A stretch of 64,000 bases of DNA from Candidatus Sumerlaeota bacterium (GTDB taxonomy: Bacteria; Sumerlaeota; Sumerlaeia; Sumerlaeales; Sumerlaeaceae): NCBI GenBank assembly GCA_017161655.1, contig JADFCV010000003.1, positions 350,849 to 414,848 of the forward strand, given 5' to 3'. Of the stretch, positions 1 through 8,704 are shown piece after piece. The position numbers and the translations under genes are program-made. The notes under the pieces are model-generated. The model was given only the letters and a program-made list of their open reading frames with translations, made no database searches and was not told the origin of the DNA. Position 1 is the stretch's first letter. Every line of letters begins with the position of its first letter.

Positions 1-1195
1 TGAGATACTGCTGGGCGACTTCCAACACGTCCTCTGCCGTGACTGATTTGAGGCGACGTGGATACTCCTCGTCGATCTGCCAGCCCAGACCTAGCATCTC
101 ATAAGAACCAAGAAAAAACGCCCGGGCAGAGTTTTTTTGATGCCCTATGAGGTATTTTCCGATGAGATAATTCTTTGTGCGCTCCAGCTCGGTGTCAGGA
201 AGTTTTTCTTGACAAATGTCAGAAAGGATTCTCAGCATAAGTTCCTGAGCTTCGTCGAGGGATTCCGGTTTTGTTCCGATGGTCCCTGCCAAATATCCGC
301 CACACCGATAAGCTGCCAACTGGCAGCTCGTGGCATAGGCCAATCCCTTTTCTTCACGTAGCCGAACAAAAAAGCGGCTTGACATGCCTTCGCCCAAAAC
401 GCCCGCTAACACTCGCAAAGGGAAGTAATCGCGGTGAGTGATTGGACAAGCCGGGAAACCAATCACGAGGTAAGATTGTTCCCATGCTCTTCGAATTTCC
501 AGGTTTTGTCCCCTAGAATAACAGGGTGACGGATAAGAAGGCGGAGGCTGTTCACACGTCTTCCTGGCCGAATCCTCGAGTTGCGCGACAACTTCGCCAG
601 GATTGAAATTACCAACGCAGACGACAACCGCATGGTTCCAACATGCAATTCTATGGTAAAGCATCTCCACTTGCTTTTGGTCGAAGCTCTTCACGCTCTC
701 TAGCGTTCCATTGACGGGAATTCCGTAGGTTGTGTTGGAGAATAAAGTGGCTGTGAATGTCCGCATGGCGAAACTCGGTTTGTCGTCGAGTTCTTCGCGG
801 ATTGCCGCGAGAGTGGTCTGTCGCTCCTTCTCAATTTCCGCTGGATCGAAACGGGGCATTTCCAGGGCTTCGAGAAAAAGTTCCAAGGACGGGATGAGGC
901 AATCGCTTGTGCAAACGAGACTTGCCATTGAGAAATCCCGACCAGCCCGGAAGGAAATAGAAGAGCCTAAAGATTCCACCGCTTCTGCGTACTCTGCCTG
1001 GGAACGCTTTTGTGTTCCTCGCAAGAGACAGCGCCACGTAAAATCCGTGATACCAGCCTGTGTCGGCTCTTCGAAAACCGAGCCGTAGGGGAAGAAGGCT
1101 GTCACGGCGACGATGTTGTTGCTGTCACACGGCAAGAAGAGACATCGAGTGCCTTGAGCAAGGGTTTGTTCCATGGGATACTGAGGCGCATTCAT
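1..1195 (-). CDS. M16B family peptidase-like subunit lacking the zinc motif (3' end cut by window edge)
   Basis: The reading frame runs without a stop from 1195 to the window edge, giving 398 codons of an M16 fold. Where M16 peptidases carry HxxEH before the LxxGT element, this protein reads TWRCLLRGT, so the zinc ligands and the catalytic glutamate are missing. The C-terminal half keeps the Arg/Tyr pair typical of M16 (SSRFFVRLREEKGLAYA). In known M16B heterodimers one subunit supplies zinc and the other the Arg/Tyr pair. I infer this is the second kind of subunit, partner of the gene just upstream. Its ATG overlaps that gene's TGA by 4 bp (ATGA), so the two are probably translationally coupled. 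The C-terminus lies outside the window. Confidence 0.85.
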   Translation of the reverse strand, partial: MNAPQYPMEQTLAQGTRCLFLPCDSNNIVAVTAFFPYGSVFEEPTQAGITDFTWRCLLRGTQKRSQAEYAEAVESLGSSISFRAGRDFSMASLVCTSDCLIPSLELFLEALEMPRFDPAEIEKERQTTLAAIREELDDKPSFAMRTFTATLFSNTTYGIPVNGTLESVKSFDQKQVEMLYHRIACWNHAVVVCVGNFNPGEVVAQLEDSARKTCEQPPPSYPSPCYSRGQNLEIRRAWEQSYLVIGFPACPITHRDYFPLRVLAGVLGEGMSSRFFVRLREEKGLAYATSCQLAAYRCGGYLAGTIGTKPESLDEAQELMLRILSDICQEKLPDTELERTKNYLIGKYLIGHQKNSARAFFLGSYEMLGLGWQIDEEYPRRLKSVTAEDVLEVAQQYL

Positions 1196-2475
1196 TGCAA
1201 GTCTCCTGGGGCATGGGACTCCGCTGTGTTTGGAACCGCAGCAAGGATGACAGGGTCATGGTCCAGCAGGTATTTCTCCGCGGTTTCCAGCAGGTCGCGA
1301 CTGGAGGTTGATTCGACGAGTGCGAGATAGCGGTGGTAGAAGTCCTCGGAACCGGTCAATGTCATGTAATATCCCATGACACTGCTTTGACCGCTCGTGG
1401 TTTCGGTTGCGTAGTAGAAATCGTTGCGAAGAATTCTCTTCGCCTTAGCGAGTTCTGCATCCGTAGGGGGCTTTTGCGGCAAGCTTTGCAGAGTGTGCAT
1501 GAACTCCCCAATCGCCGAGTCGAGGTTTTTCCGTTCGAGCACCGCATAGCCATAGGTCATGCCAGGGGCTTTGTGGGTGGAAAAACTCATGCCGACATCC
1601 TCTACCAACTGGAGATCTTCGCGCAAGCGCTGGATCAGGCGGGAGCTTCGCCCACCACCAAGGATTGTTGTGAGAAGGTCGAGAGCGATGACTTCGCGTG
1701 CGTTTTCGATGCCAGGTCCAGGGAATGATAGGGCAAGATAGGATTCGTGAACGTCACGGGGCACCACGAGCCGGGTGCCCCGATGAAAGGCGACTTCCCT
1801 TGCCGGGTCAGGCCATGGGTTTTCGTTCCTGGCCATACCAGAGAAGAAGTGGAAGGCCTCTTGCGTTGCGGCGTCGGGGTCCACATCGCCGACCACGAGG
1901 ATCGTCGTCGCGTCGGCGGTATAGGTCCGACGATAATAATCAACCATAACCTCGCGCGTCAGACGTGTGATGGAGTCGAAGGTTCCGATGACAGACCGAC
2001 GGTAGGGACCTTTTTCGTACGTGAGTCGGTATAGTTCATCGAAAAGCCAACCCCACGGATCGTCCTGTTTCCGCCGGTATTCTTCAAGAATGACCAGTCT
2101 TTCTTTTTCGAATTCCTCCGGATCGATTGTGGCGTGCTGGATCATATCCGCAATGGCATCAAGCGCATCGTGGAAGTATGGGGCCGCGACTGTGACGTAG
2201 TAATGTGTGAAATCCATAGAAGTCCCGGCATTCCACACGCCGCCGAGCTGCATGATATGACGGTCGAGTTCGCCAACACCAAACCGTGAGGTGCCTTTGA
2301 AGAGCATGTGCTCAAGGAAATGAGAAATTCCGTTTGTGGCGTCATCCTCACGGGCAGATCCGGTCGCAATCCACACGTCGATTGTGACGACTTTGATGGG
2401 CATGTAACGGGCAGCAACGGTAAGACCCGTTGGCGCCTTTTCAATGTTCCAGCCTTGTAGGGTTGAGATCATCAT
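1192..2475 (-). CDS. Zinc-dependent M16B family peptidase, catalytic subunit
   Basis: This is a 427-residue processing-peptidase/PqqL-type protein. HFLEHMLFKGT (about residues 52-62) is the inverted zinc motif HxxEH, and a downstream EKERLVILEEY segment supplies the third ligand glutamate. The C-terminal domain has SSRLIQRLREDLQLVEDV, where the Tyr of the usual Arg/Tyr pair is absent; the downstream partner has it. The frame stays open to 2598, but the upstream residues look non-coding. I place the start at 2475, the first of two adjacent ATGs, where the conserved M16 N-terminus begins. No signal peptide is visible at that start. Family members degrade peptides or process exported proteins; the substrate here is unknown. 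Confidence 0.9.
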   Translation of the reverse strand: MMISTLQGWNIEKAPTGLTVAARYMPIKVVTIDVWIATGSAREDDATNGISHFLEHMLFKGTSRFGVGELDRHIMQLGGVWNAGTSMDFTHYYVTVAAPYFHDALDAIADMIQHATIDPEEFEKERLVILEEYRRKQDDPWGWLFDELYRLTYEKGPYRRSVIGTFDSITRLTREVMVDYYRRTYTADATTILVVGDVDPDAATQEAFHFFSGMARNENPWPDPAREVAFHRGTRLVVPRDVHESYLALSFPGPGIENAREVIALDLLTTILGGGRSSRLIQRLREDLQLVEDVGMSFSTHKAPGMTYGYAVLERKNLDSAIGEFMHTLQSLPQKPPTDAELAKAKRILRNDFYYATETTSGQSSVMGYYMTLTGSEDFYHRYLALVESTSSRDLLETAEKYLLDHDPVILAAVPNTAESHAPGDLQ

Positions 2476-2759
2476 CGATATTCTAAGTACTGAAGGGCCG
2501 CCAAAAATTCGCGGACAAATGGTGACCCCAAGGCGCCATGCGCTTCTTAATATATCTTGAAAAAGCCACGAATGCCTCTTTATAGCTTCGGTAGGCAAAG
2601 AGTGATTGTTGCCAGAATCATGCAGGGTGATAATGATCTAACAATTTAACAGTGTCGCGATTGCGGAGTGTTAGAACGCCTCGCGTGTGCGTCCTCGGCC
2701 ACAGCCGCGGATTTGCTCTGCGAGGAACTGGCCTCCGAAGCGACAGGGAGCAAGCTCAT

Positions 2760-4067
2760 ATGCCGGCCAAGAAGAAATCAGCGGCTCAAGACACAGAGAA
2801 AGAAACAAAGGCCACAACGAAAAAGGCTGCTACGAGCACCAAGAAGAGCTCGAAGACGGAGAAAAGTGCTACAGGGACTGGAGCAACGAAGGCGACGACC
2901 AAAACAGCGGAATTGACGGAGGTAAAAGCCGCAAAGGCAACGAAGAGCACAACGAAGAAAGCCACTTCGGCTTCCGCTGCAAAGAAGACCACAAAGTCCG
3001 AAACGCAAGCTGGCGAAAAAAAGAGCACCAAGACCACTGCAACAAAGAAAACCGCAGCTGCTGAAACAAAAAAGACCAGCACTCGTGCGACCAAAACTCC
3101 TGCAGCACGGAAGAAAGCAGCTGAATCTGCAGTGGGAGAAAGAGATCAGATCCGTCCTGTGGTTGAAGAAGCCATTCACGGTTCTTCACCAACGGAGGTG
3201 CGTGAGCATTTTGTAGAGTCGCTTCATGTGCCTGCGGAACCTTCCGTACCCCAGCGCGACTTGCCGAGCGAATATGGGGACACAAAGATCGTGCTCTTGG
3301 TCCGCGATCCCGAGTGGGTGTTCGCCTACTGGGAAATCAATGATGAAGCACGGGCGCGATATGGAATTCCACGGGCGGGGCATGGCAAGCGCCTTGTTCT
3401 GCGTGTTTACAACGTCACCGGTCGAAACTGGCCCAGTGAGAACGCGCAGTACTTCTTTGATATCGACGTTGGACCTTACGCGAACAACTGGTACATCCGT
3501 CTCCCCGAGACAGATGCCACTTGGGTGGGAGAGCTGGGCGTTTTTGATGATAACGGCGAGTACGTGCCGATCGTGGCTTCAAACGTCGTTCATACCCCGC
3601 GGGACAGCATGAGCCAAGAGACCGACGAACAGTGGATGGTCATCGAGGAGACGTTCCGGAAACTTTACGAATCCAGTGGTGGCACGCGCATCCGTGATGG
3701 TTGGCGCGGCAGTGAAGAATTGTGGCGTCACCTCCAGAAGCAGATTCTTCCTTCCCTTGCTGGGGCTGCGCAGCTTGGTGGAAGTGGTGCTATCATGGGC
3801 AGCGGCGGGGTTGCGCCAGTGAAGCAGCAGGGCGGGCCAACGGCGTTCTGGCTGCAGGCCGAGACAGAGCTTATTCTTTACGGCGCCACAGAGCCGACAG
3901 CGAAGGTCACGGTCAATGATGAGCCGGTCGCCCTGCGACCCGATGGGAGCTTTACGCTGCGGTTCGCGCTGCCCGATGGAACATTGAAGCTGGTCGTGCG
4001 TGCCGTCAGCGCCGACGGTCAGCATGAGCGCATTATCACGAAGGAAGTTCGGAAGTTGACAAAGTAG
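2760..4067 (+). CDS. DUF4912 protein with histone-H1-like lysine/alanine/threonine-rich tail
   Basis: The protein has 435 residues. Residues 1 to about 124 are almost only K, A, T, S and E, with repeated KK and TKK runs like histone H1 or chlamydial HC1 tails. From about residue 167 comes a DUF4912 domain (TKIVLLVRDPEWVFAYWEI), followed by a Gly-rich linker and a C-terminal Ig-like beta region (TEPTAKVTVNDEPVALRPDG). The start at 2760 is chosen because GGGAG lies 9 nt upstream and MPAKKK is a natural N-terminus; the frame is open further up to 2652. DUF4912 is of unknown biochemical function. Nucleic-acid binding by the tail is an inference from composition only. Confidence 0.88.
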   Translation: MPAKKKSAAQDTEKETKATTKKAATSTKKSSKTEKSATGTGATKATTKTAELTEVKAAKATKSTTKKATSASAAKKTTKSETQAGEKKSTKTTATKKTAAAETKKTSTRATKTPAARKKAAESAVGERDQIRPVVEEAIHGSSPTEVREHFVESLHVPAEPSVPQRDLPSEYGDTKIVLLVRDPEWVFAYWEINDEARARYGIPRAGHGKRLVLRVYNVTGRNWPSENAQYFFDIDVGPYANNWYIRLPETDATWVGELGVFDDNGEYVPIVASNVVHTPRDSMSQETDEQWMVIEETFRKLYESSGGTRIRDGWRGSEELWRHLQKQILPSLAGAAQLGGSGAIMGSGGVAPVKQQGGPTAFWLQAETELILYGATEPTAKVTVNDEPVALRPDGSFTLRFALPDGTLKLVVRAVSADGQHERIITKEVRKLTK

Positions 4068-4083
4068 ATGTTGATGTCTTAGG

Positions 4084-4122
4084 AATACGCTCTTAAAAGA
4101 TAACAAAACGAGACAGCGTATT
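4084..4122. promoter_or_regulatory. Inverted repeat upstream of bcp
   Basis: AATACGCT at 4084-4091 and AGCGTATT at 4115-4122 form a perfect 8-bp inverted repeat with a 23-nt A-rich spacer. It ends 18 nt before the peroxiredoxin start. It could be an operator half-site pair or a leader hairpin; there is no U-run, so a terminator is unlikely. Confidence 0.35.
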
Positions 4123-4140
4123 GTCACGGGGGGCCAAACC

Positions 4141-4614
4141 ATGACAGTCGAAGAAGGGCAGATTGCCCCGGATTTTACTTTGCAGGCGTCCAATGGAAAG
4201 CCATTTACGCTGAGCGATCAGCGAGGGAAATGGGTGGTTTTGTATTTTTATCCCAAGGATGACACTCCAGGCTGCACCCGCGAGGCATGCAGTTTCCGCG
4301 ACCACATTAAGCAGCTTGAGTCCCTTGGTGCCGTTGTGGTGGGAGTGAGTCCCGATGATTTGCGCTCACACGATCGCTTCGTCACGAAGTATCAGTTGCC
4401 ATTCCTTTTGCTGAGCGATCCCGACCATGAGGTGGCTCAGCTCTATGACGTGTGGCGCGAAAAGAATATGTACGGCCGAAAAATTTTCGGCATCCAGCGG
4501 TCGACCTTTCTCATAGCGCCTGACGGCACCGTTTACAAAGCATGGCGCAAGGTGAAGGTGGACCACCACGTGGACGAGGTTCTGGACGAACTCAAGCTGG
4601 TCGGGGCCAATTAA
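4141..4614 (+). CDS. bcp: Thiol peroxidase Bcp/PrxQ
   Basis: This 157-residue protein is a complete PrxQ-type peroxiredoxin, which reduces hydrogen peroxide and organic hydroperoxides using thioredoxin. The peroxidatic cysteine is C45 in TPGCTREAC and the resolving cysteine is C50, the five-residue spacing of the atypical 2-Cys PrxQ subgroup. The segment QIAPDFTLQASNGKPFTLSD and a C-terminal KVKVDHHVDEVL helix are also family-typical. The start ATG follows a GGGGGG Shine-Dalgarno. It is probably cytoplasmic, since no signal peptide is seen. A short inverted repeat precedes it and may be regulatory. Confidence 0.96.
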   Translation: MTVEEGQIAPDFTLQASNGKPFTLSDQRGKWVVLYFYPKDDTPGCTREACSFRDHIKQLESLGAVVVGVSPDDLRSHDRFVTKYQLPFLLLSDPDHEVAQLYDVWREKNMYGRKIFGIQRSTFLIAPDGTVYKAWRKVKVDHHVDEVLDELKLVGAN

Positions 4615-4896
4615 GCAGAAAAGGACGCATTCAGCCGGTCACAATATCGGCGGCTGAGCAGTGAAAGGCGTTTCATTCCCGTTTGCTCGACGTCCTAGGG
4701 TCTAAACGAGGGCCGAGGCGAGCCGTTCTTTCTTCAATCTGCCAGCCACAGACCGACGCAGCAGAAGGACAAGCAAAGGTTATTGCGCGCCGGGAAATTC
4801 GGCTCTCGGCGCATCGCGTTGGTTCCGGTTGTACTTGCAATCCGTGCTTACGAGCTTCAGCCTGAGGGCTCGAAACTATTTCGGAGGGAAGCCGCC

Positions 4897-6474
4897 ATGG
4901 AAAAAGTTGTGATTCTCTTTCCGGTGCAGAAAGCCGGTGAGCTAGCGCGCAAGACGCTTGGGGCGCTCAAGACCCAAACCCTGAAAGAGTGGAAATGTTA
5001 CTTGCTCGATCAGGGAGAGAAAGGGGAAGCGGTGCGTACGCTGCTTAGCGAGCTTGGGGATGAGCGTTTCGCGGCGGGCCCAGGTGGCCTTGTCACACTG
5101 GCGAAAATGGTGAATTGGGCGCTTGGCAACACCGAGGCACAGTATCTTCTTCCCCTTCCTGAAGGGGTGATTCTTGAGCCCAATGCGCTCGAGCGATTCG
5201 TGAGTTTTCTCGAGGCGAATCCGCAAGCGGCCGTGGCTTACTCATGCTACGCGGAGCTTAAAGAGGACGGCAAGAAAGAAAAGGTTCAGCTCTATCCGCA
5301 TGAAGGCTGTATCCACGAGCGATTCGATTTCGGGTATGTGAAATTCTATCGCGCCGCCTATTTGAAAAAGATTGGCGGTTTCCGTGAGGATTTGGTCCAC
5401 GCTGCGGAATACGACGTGGAGCTCAAATTGGGCGACGATTACACCCTCGAGCTGATCGACGAAGTTCTCTACACAGTGGAAGTTCCTCAGACAAAAGAAT
5501 CCGCGCCTGGGGCACTCCACTCACCTGGTAAAGGCAAGTATGGCGGCTTTTCGTACGTGTTCTATCCTCCGGACGTGGAGAAGGAAATCACGACGGTCTT
5601 CGAGGAGATGCTGAAGCGCCGCGGCGCTTATATTGATCACGAGACTGTGCCTGTCCCCTACCCGAAGGAGCCTTACCCGGTCATGGCGAGTGTGGTGATT
5701 CCTGTTCTCAACCGAGCAAAGTACATTGGCAATGCTATCGAGCGAGTGCTCGAGCAAACATTTAAGGATTTCGAAGTCATTGTGGTGGACAACGGCTCGA
5801 CGGATGGCACCGTGGAAATTGTCCAGGAGTACGCGAAGAAGGATCCACGGGTTCGGCTGATTCGTGGCACCGGGAATTGTATAGCCTCAGCTCTGAACGA
5901 TGGAATCCGTGCGGCCAGGGGAAAGTACATCTGCCAGCTAGACTCGGATGATGAGTACGTCCCGACCACGCTAGAAAAGATGATCGCGCACCTGGAATCG
6001 CACCCCAAGTGTGGGCTTGCGATTTCGTATTACGAACTCATGGACGAAAATCGTAACACAATTGCTGACGTTCCGCCTGTGACGCACAAAGGCTACACAA
6101 GGAATCAGATTCTGCGGCGCGACGGAGCGGGCGCTTTGCGGGTGTTCCCAAAAGTTGTCCTGGAGGAAATGGGTCTTTACGACGAGAAGAATTACGGCAA
6201 TTTCGGCGAAGACTACGACATGGTGCTGAAGGTTGGCGAAAAGTATGACGTGGACCGCGTGCACGAGGTGCTTTATCGCTATCGCCGCCACTCGGACAAT
6301 ACCGACGTGACTCGTGATCCTCTGATGAAGGTCCGCAACAAAAACAATGCGCGGCTAGCAGCTCTGCGTCGGCGCCAGGAAATCAACCGTAAACTGGGAA
6401 AACTTCCTCCACACATTGCCGAGAAGCTAGATCGAGAGAAGTCGAAAGAGACATCATCGGTGCAGAAGTCGTAG
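4897..6474 (+). CDS. Two-domain family 2 glycosyltransferase
   Basis: The protein has 525 residues. The C-terminal half (from about residue 263) is a canonical GT2 domain: ASVVIPVLNRAKYIGNAIE, VDNGSTDGT, and the DxD-type metal motif DSDDEY near residue 349, followed by NFGEDYDMVLKVGEKYDV, which fits the acceptor region. The N-terminal half looks like a degenerate GT2 copy (EKVVILFPVQKAGELARKTL at the start, GGFREDLVHAAEYDVEL later) with no clear DxD. A start at 4897 with GGAGGG 9 nt upstream is preferred over the open frame back to 4783. GT2 enzymes transfer sugar from nucleotide-sugars to glycans or lipids; donor and acceptor cannot be told here. The 282 bp upstream hold no other gene I can recognise. 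Confidence 0.9.
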   Translation: MEKVVILFPVQKAGELARKTLGALKTQTLKEWKCYLLDQGEKGEAVRTLLSELGDERFAAGPGGLVTLAKMVNWALGNTEAQYLLPLPEGVILEPNALERFVSFLEANPQAAVAYSCYAELKEDGKKEKVQLYPHEGCIHERFDFGYVKFYRAAYLKKIGGFREDLVHAAEYDVELKLGDDYTLELIDEVLYTVEVPQTKESAPGALHSPGKGKYGGFSYVFYPPDVEKEITTVFEEMLKRRGAYIDHETVPVPYPKEPYPVMASVVIPVLNRAKYIGNAIERVLEQTFKDFEVIVVDNGSTDGTVEIVQEYAKKDPRVRLIRGTGNCIASALNDGIRAARGKYICQLDSDDEYVPTTLEKMIAHLESHPKCGLAISYYELMDENRNTIADVPPVTHKGYTRNQILRRDGAGALRVFPKVVLEEMGLYDEKNYGNFGEDYDMVLKVGEKYDVDRVHEVLYRYRRHSDNTDVTRDPLMKVRNKNNARLAALRRRQEINRKLGKLPPHIAEKLDREKSKETSSVQKS

Positions 6475-6518
6475 CCCCGTTTCTGGGGTGGATGTCGTGT
6501 CGCCGCCATTGGTCTCTG

Positions 6519-6558
6519 GGTCCGGAGCTGGTCCACTGGCTTCGGACCTTGTTTTATT
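6519..6558 (+). terminator. Intrinsic terminator after the glycosyltransferase gene
   Basis: GGTCCG (6519-6524) pairs with CGGACC (6543-6548), extended by partly matching AGC/GGCT arms, and is followed at once by TTGTTTTATT. It lies 45 nt past the glycosyltransferase stop. Confidence 0.6.
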
Positions 6559-6656
6559 AAGGGAGTGACCGGCCGATTTTCATTTACCTTTTCAACCTAT
6601 CTCAGTCAGAAATGCGCCCATATATTAAGTCTGCAGTGAAACCAGGAGGTTAGGAG

Positions 6657-7628
6657 ATGGCGAAAAAGCCCCTGGCGCTTCGGCCGGGCTCGCGGGTTGC
6701 TATCGTGGCGCCGGCGAGTGCTCCTTATGACGAAACGCGTTATGATCGGGCATTGGATGGCTTGCGGCGCTTAGGATTTGACCCAGTGGAAGCGCCCCAT
6801 GCGCGAGCGAGAAAAGGGTTTTTGGCAGGCACGGACGAACAGCGGGCGGAAGATCTGCACTGGGCCTTCAGCGATCCCAGTATCGATGGGGTCATCTGTT
6901 TGCGAGGCGGCTACGGAGTTACCCGAATTCTTCCGCTTCTTGATCCGCAAGTGTTCCGCGAAAACCCAAAAGTTTTCATCGGCTACAGCGACATTACGGC
7001 GCTCAATGTGTTCCTTCTGGAACGGGCGGATCTCGTTTCATTCTACGGACCGATGGCGGCCGTAGAATTTGCCCTGGGCCCCACGGCGTTTACTCAGCAG
7101 AGCTTCCTCAAAATGTTAATGCACGCAGAGGCTTATGGGCCGGTGGGGCAGCCGGAGAACTGGACGTTGGTGGAGCCTCTCCAGGGCGGCGTCACGGAGG
7201 GAGAACTTGTTGGTGGATGTCTCACGCTCTTTGAGGCTTTGCTGGGCACCCCGTGGCAGGTGAGCCTGCGTGACCGCATTTTTTTCTTCGAAGACATTGA
7301 CGCCGAACCCTATCAGATGGATCGCACGCTCACGCATCTGTTGCAAGCTGGTGTGCTCTCAGGCGTGAGGGGTATCGCGGTAGGGGAGTGTGTGGGTTGC
7401 GAGCACGAACAAGGGCGCTCGCATTACGACAATTGTCAGACGCTCAAAGAGGTTTTGTACGATCGGCTGTCGCCCCTGGGTGTGCCTATTGTTTATGGGC
7501 TCCCCTTTGGCCACGGGAGTGAAAAGGCGACGCTTCCGCTCGGCATTCAGGCGCGACTCGACGGTGATCGTGGGGAGTTAGTCCTCCTTGAGCCTGCTGT
7601 AGAGGCGCGTGGCGACGAGAATTCCTAG
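6657..7628 (+). CDS. ldcA: LD-carboxypeptidase (peptidase family S66)
   Basis: At 323 residues this is a normal-length LdcA, which removes the terminal D-alanine from murein tetrapeptides during peptidoglycan recycling. The N-terminal RPGSRVAIVAPASAP, the nucleophile Ser111 in GYSDITAL, the glutamate region FFEDIDAEPYQMDRTL and the histidine in YGLPFGHGSEKATLPLG cover the Ser-Glu-His triad. An AGGAGGT Shine-Dalgarno sits 7 nt before the ATG. No signal peptide is visible, which agrees with the cytoplasmic location of the family. spmA starts 18 bp downstream, so the two are probably co-transcribed. Confidence 0.94.
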   Translation: MAKKPLALRPGSRVAIVAPASAPYDETRYDRALDGLRRLGFDPVEAPHARARKGFLAGTDEQRAEDLHWAFSDPSIDGVICLRGGYGVTRILPLLDPQVFRENPKVFIGYSDITALNVFLLERADLVSFYGPMAAVEFALGPTAFTQQSFLKMLMHAEAYGPVGQPENWTLVEPLQGGVTEGELVGGCLTLFEALLGTPWQVSLRDRIFFFEDIDAEPYQMDRTLTHLLQAGVLSGVRGIAVGECVGCEHEQGRSHYDNCQTLKEVLYDRLSPLGVPIVYGLPFGHGSEKATLPLGIQARLDGDRGELVLLEPAVEARGDENS

Positions 7629-7646
7629 AGAGGGAGGGAAACCATA

Positions 7647-8699
7647 ATGAAAAGATACGTAGGTGCTTTCTTTCAGTGGCTTCTCACGATGAATACGGTG
7701 TGGGGGCTGATGATTGTAACATCGTTCTTTCTCACGGTTTATCGCCAGTACTCGCCAAAAGAGGTGATGACGGATTCGTCTGCGTGGCGAGAGGGTCCGA
7801 ATCGAGTCACCATTCGGATTAATACGGGCAAGGAGACTCGGGAGGTCGTTACGCCGATCCATTGCCATGGGCGTAACTTTCAGGTGGAGTCGGCACGGAG
7901 CGATGGGGCGACCACTGGCGAGCTGGTCGCAAGGGTGCTTCGTGTAGAACCGCGGCTTGGAGAGAAGCTCGCGCTCGTGTGGCAATCGCACGAGGCGGGC
8001 GAATTTACCGTTCTCGTCAACGAGGCGCCCGTGGGAAAAGGCAAACTGGTGAATCTTTATGCGCTCACCGATGCCGCACTCGACTATGCTAAGAAGGCTT
8101 TTGAGTTGGGGCTGGGCTTGGTCTCAACGATGGTGCTCTTCTTGGGATTGATGAAGGTGGGAGAGGACGCAGGACTGGTGCAGTTTGTGGCTCGTCTCAT
8201 GCGTCCAGCCATCAAGCGACTATTTCCAGAGGTCCCGCCCGAACATCCGGCGGTCGGAGCTATCATCATGAATTTCACGACGAGCGTGTTGGGACTAGGA
8301 AACGCCGCAACGCCTTTTGGACTGAAAGCAATGAACGAGCTGCAAAGCCTGAATCCGCATAAGACGGTGGCGTCGAACCCGATGGTGGTCCTTCTGGGAT
8401 GGAACACAGCAGGGTTTGCGATCATCCCGACAAGTATGCTTGCGGTGCGCAAAGCAGCTGGGTGCTCTGATGTGTTCCAGATCATTGGTCCATGTATGGT
8501 CGCTGGCCTGGCTTCTACGATCACCGCGATTACGCTGGCCAGGCTGCTGGGCAAGCTCCCAATGTTTAGCGTGGAGGCTGCTCTTGCTGAGGAAAGCGGA
8601 GAAGCTGCAGAGGAAGCATCCTCCCAACACTCGGAGGACCCCCAAGCGTCTCAAGGCGGTGAGACCGAAGCTGATACCAACTCACAGGAGAAGGAGTGA
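7647..8699 (+). CDS. spmA: SpmA-like nucleoside-recognition (Gate) membrane protein with N-terminal insertion
   Basis: This 350-residue protein has the SpmA core from about residue 140 onward (GLVSTMVLFLGLMKVGEDAG, NFTTSVLGLGNAATPFGLKA, NPMVVLLGWNTAGFAIIPTS). Bacillus SpmA is about 196 residues. Here roughly 100 extra residues lie between the first membrane segment and the next; they are beta-rich and predicted to face outside the cytoplasm (VTIRINTGKETREVV region). The C-terminal 35 residues are acidic and low in complexity. SpmA and SpmB were first described in spore-core dehydration, but both occur widely in non-sporulators, where their cargo is unknown. spmB follows after 5 bp. Confidence 0.88.
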   Translation: MKRYVGAFFQWLLTMNTVWGLMIVTSFFLTVYRQYSPKEVMTDSSAWREGPNRVTIRINTGKETREVVTPIHCHGRNFQVESARSDGATTGELVARVLRVEPRLGEKLALVWQSHEAGEFTVLVNEAPVGKGKLVNLYALTDAALDYAKKAFELGLGLVSTMVLFLGLMKVGEDAGLVQFVARLMRPAIKRLFPEVPPEHPAVGAIIMNFTTSVLGLGNAATPFGLKAMNELQSLNPHKTVASNPMVVLLGWNTAGFAIIPTSMLAVRKAAGCSDVFQIIGPCMVAGLASTITAITLARLLGKLPMFSVEAALAEESGEAAEEASSQHSEDPQASQGGETEADTNSQEKE

Positions 8700-8704
8700 G
8701 AGCC

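Noticed and set aside
2778-3179. Several cysteine- or phenylalanine-rich minus-strand frames
   Set aside because: They arise from the low-complexity lysine-rich tail on the plus strand.
3579-4193. Minus-strand frame of 204 codons
   Set aside because: Overlaps the DUF4912 C-terminus and the bcp start; no family match.
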